Part shown: one piece after another, positions 20,017 to 20,888 of the stretch
How the letters are laid out: every line of letters starts with the position of its first letter
How positions within the stretch are numbered: position 1 is the first letter of the stretch
DNA from: JBFHRB01 sp041591915
GTDB taxonomy: Bacteria > Actinomycetota > Nitriliruptoria > Nitriliruptorales > Nitriliruptoraceae
Assembly (NCBI GenBank): GCA_041591915.1
Contig: JBFHRB010000021.1
Span: 1 to 20,888, forward strand
Length of the DNA: 20,888 nucleotides
Direction of reading: 5' to 3'
Notes under the pieces: generated by a model
Databases searched by the model: none
What the model was told of the DNA's origin: nothing
Seen by the model: only the letters and a program-made list of their open reading frames with translations
Made by a program: the position numbers and the translations under genes

Positions 20017-20888
20017 CTACTCGAGCCCGCGGATCGTCACCCGGGGGTCACGCCACCCGAGCAGCGCCTCGGTCATCTCGACCACGTCGCGGGTCCGTTC
20101 GACCTCGTGGACCCGCACGATGTGTGCGCCACGGAGGATCGAGAACACGGTCGCGGCCAGGCTGCCGTCGACGCGCTCGCCGATCGGGCGGTCGAGCGTC
20201 TCGCCGACGAAGTCCTTGTTGCTCAGGGCGACCAGCACCGGGAACCCCAGCGCCGTGAGCTCGGGCAGGCGACGTGACAGCTCCAGCGAGTGGTAGGTCG
20301 TCTTCTGGAAGTCGTGGCCGGGGTCCACGATGACCCGGGTCCGGTCGATGCCCGCGTCGATCGCACGCTGGGCCAGCTCGCCACAGTGCTCGACGACGGC
20401 CGTCGTGATGTCCGGCGAGAACCCGCGTCGGAACGGGCGGGTCCGCGGCTCGCCGCCGTGGTGCATCGCCACGTAGCCGCCGTGGCCGGCGGCGGTCGCT
20501 GGCAGGATCTCGGGGTCCCATGCTCCCGTGACGTCGTTGACGATGTCGGCGCCCGCAGCGAGCACCGCCTCAGCGACCGGCGCCCGGAACGTGTCGACCG
20601 AGAGCAGCACCTGGTCGTCGAACGCGCGGATCATCTCGACGACGGGCACGACGCGCTCGAGCTCCTCCTTGACCGAGACGGACGAGCCGGGGCCGCCCTT
20701 GATGCCGCCGATGTCGATGATGTCCGCACCCTCGCTGATGAGCCGCCGGGCGTGCTCGGCCGCCTGGGTGGCTCCGAACGTCGAACCCTGGTCGTAGAAC
20801 GAGTCGGGCGTGTTGTTCACGATCCCCATGATCGCGACCCGACGACTCAGGTCGAGGCTCCGGCGCGGCAGGCCGAGGACTGGCCGGG
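20017..20888 (-). CDS. folP2: Dihydropteroate synthase homologue, FolP2 type, 5' end cut by the window
   Basis: The frame stays open upstream of ATG 20829: residues RRSLDLSRRVAI precede MGIVNNTPDSF, which is normal for DHPS. The gene therefore continues past the window edge and the internal ATG is not the start. Blocks seen are ADIIDIGGIKGGPG, LLSVDTFRAPVAEAVLAAGADIVND, MHHGG, VDPGHDFQKTTYHSLEL, LVALSNKDFVGETL and RVHEVERTRDVVEM. The replacement of D-I-G-G-E-S by D-I-G-G-I-K-G-G-P-G and the H-D-F-x-K-x-T-x-H segment match mycobacterial FolP2 (Rv1207), not FolP1. The M. leprae FolP2 is reported not to act as a DHPS. Its location beside gpgS in Mycobacterium hints at another role. Convergent with the KARI-like gene, 10 bases apart. 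Confidence 0.9.
   Translation of the reverse strand, partial: RPVLGLPRRSLDLSRRVAIMGIVNNTPDSFYDQGSTFGATQAAEHARRLISEGADIIDIGGIKGGPGSSVSVKEELERVVPVVEMIRAFDDQVLLSVDTFRAPVAEAVLAAGADIVNDVTGAWDPEILPATAAGHGGYVAMHHGGEPRTRPFRRGFSPDITTAVVEHCGELAQRAIDAGIDRTRVIVDPGHDFQKTTYHSLELSRRLPELTALGFPVLVALSNKDFVGETLDRPIGERVDGSLAATVFSILRGAHIVRVHEVERTRDVVEMTEALLGWRDPRVTIRGLE

Noticed and set aside
20017..20829. Complete folP gene starting at ATG 20829
   Set aside because: The conserved DHPS N-terminal residues (LDLSRRVAI) continue upstream in frame to the window edge, so the gene is partial and this ATG is internal.
1..20888. CRISPR array, tRNA, rRNA, transposase, integrase or toxin-antitoxin genes
   Set aside because: No regularly spaced repeats, cloverleaf-like segments or corresponding protein motifs were seen on either strand.

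Overview
The window is a very GC-rich (about 70% by eye), densely packed bacterial chromosome segment. Third-position G/C bias, frequent GTG/TTG starts, TANNNT-type -10 boxes, ATGA start/stop overlaps, a MutT1-type Nudix/histidine-phosphatase fusion beside ppk1, a mycobacterial-type FdxA and a FolP2-type dihydropteroate synthase homologue all point to an Actinomycetota member. A deep-branching class such as Nitriliruptoria or Acidimicrobiia is possible, but the sequence alone does not settle this. I saw no prophage, insertion sequence, CRISPR array, tRNA or rRNA. No gene-free stretch exceeds 300 bases.

Layout. (1) 1-288: 3' end of a flavin/deazaflavin split-barrel protein. (2) 5793-293, minus strand: a five-gene overlapping polyphosphate operon, ppk1 > mutT1-like > ppx/gppA > alpha/beta hydrolase > stand-alone SH3-like domain. 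(3) 5909-6994, plus: fdxA-type 7Fe ferredoxin, a terminator, then a TPMT-like methyltransferase. (4) 9799-6975, minus: crotonase-fold protein > FrhB-type F420 dehydrogenase beta-subunit homologue > YndJ-like membrane protein. (5) 9871-10854, plus: two small membrane proteins, the second with zinc-ribbon cysteines. A strong bidirectional hairpin follows. (6) 11078-10950, minus: a 42-aa ORF of unknown function with a good Shine-Dalgarno sequence. Its leader is elaborate: three 11-bp-phased direct repeats abutting a -10 box, plus a LacI-type palindrome. (7) A MocR/PdxR-type regulator (minus) divergent from a 54-aa Cys/His-rich protein (plus). (8) A dCMP deaminase-family protein and a membrane-anchored Ala/Pro-rich exported protein (both minus). 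The exported-protein gene is divergent from a TetR regulator, and two tandem palindromes cover the exported-protein promoter. (9) Minus: a DUF1475-like membrane protein and an exported NTR/TIMP-like protein; then 4-hydroxyphenylpyruvate dioxygenase. (10) A thioredoxin-like [2Fe-2S] ferredoxin (minus) divergent from a CoA-binding protein and a divergent ketol-acid reductoisomerase homologue (plus). (11) The 3' part of a folP2-type gene (minus), cut by the window end.

Most of the content is housekeeping or accessory metabolism. The places most likely to hold something undescribed are the 42-aa ORF with its layered control region, the KARI homologue that has lost several canonical catalytic positions, the crotonase/FrhB/YndJ operon, and the exported protein under apparent TetR control. 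These are leads, not demonstrated systems.
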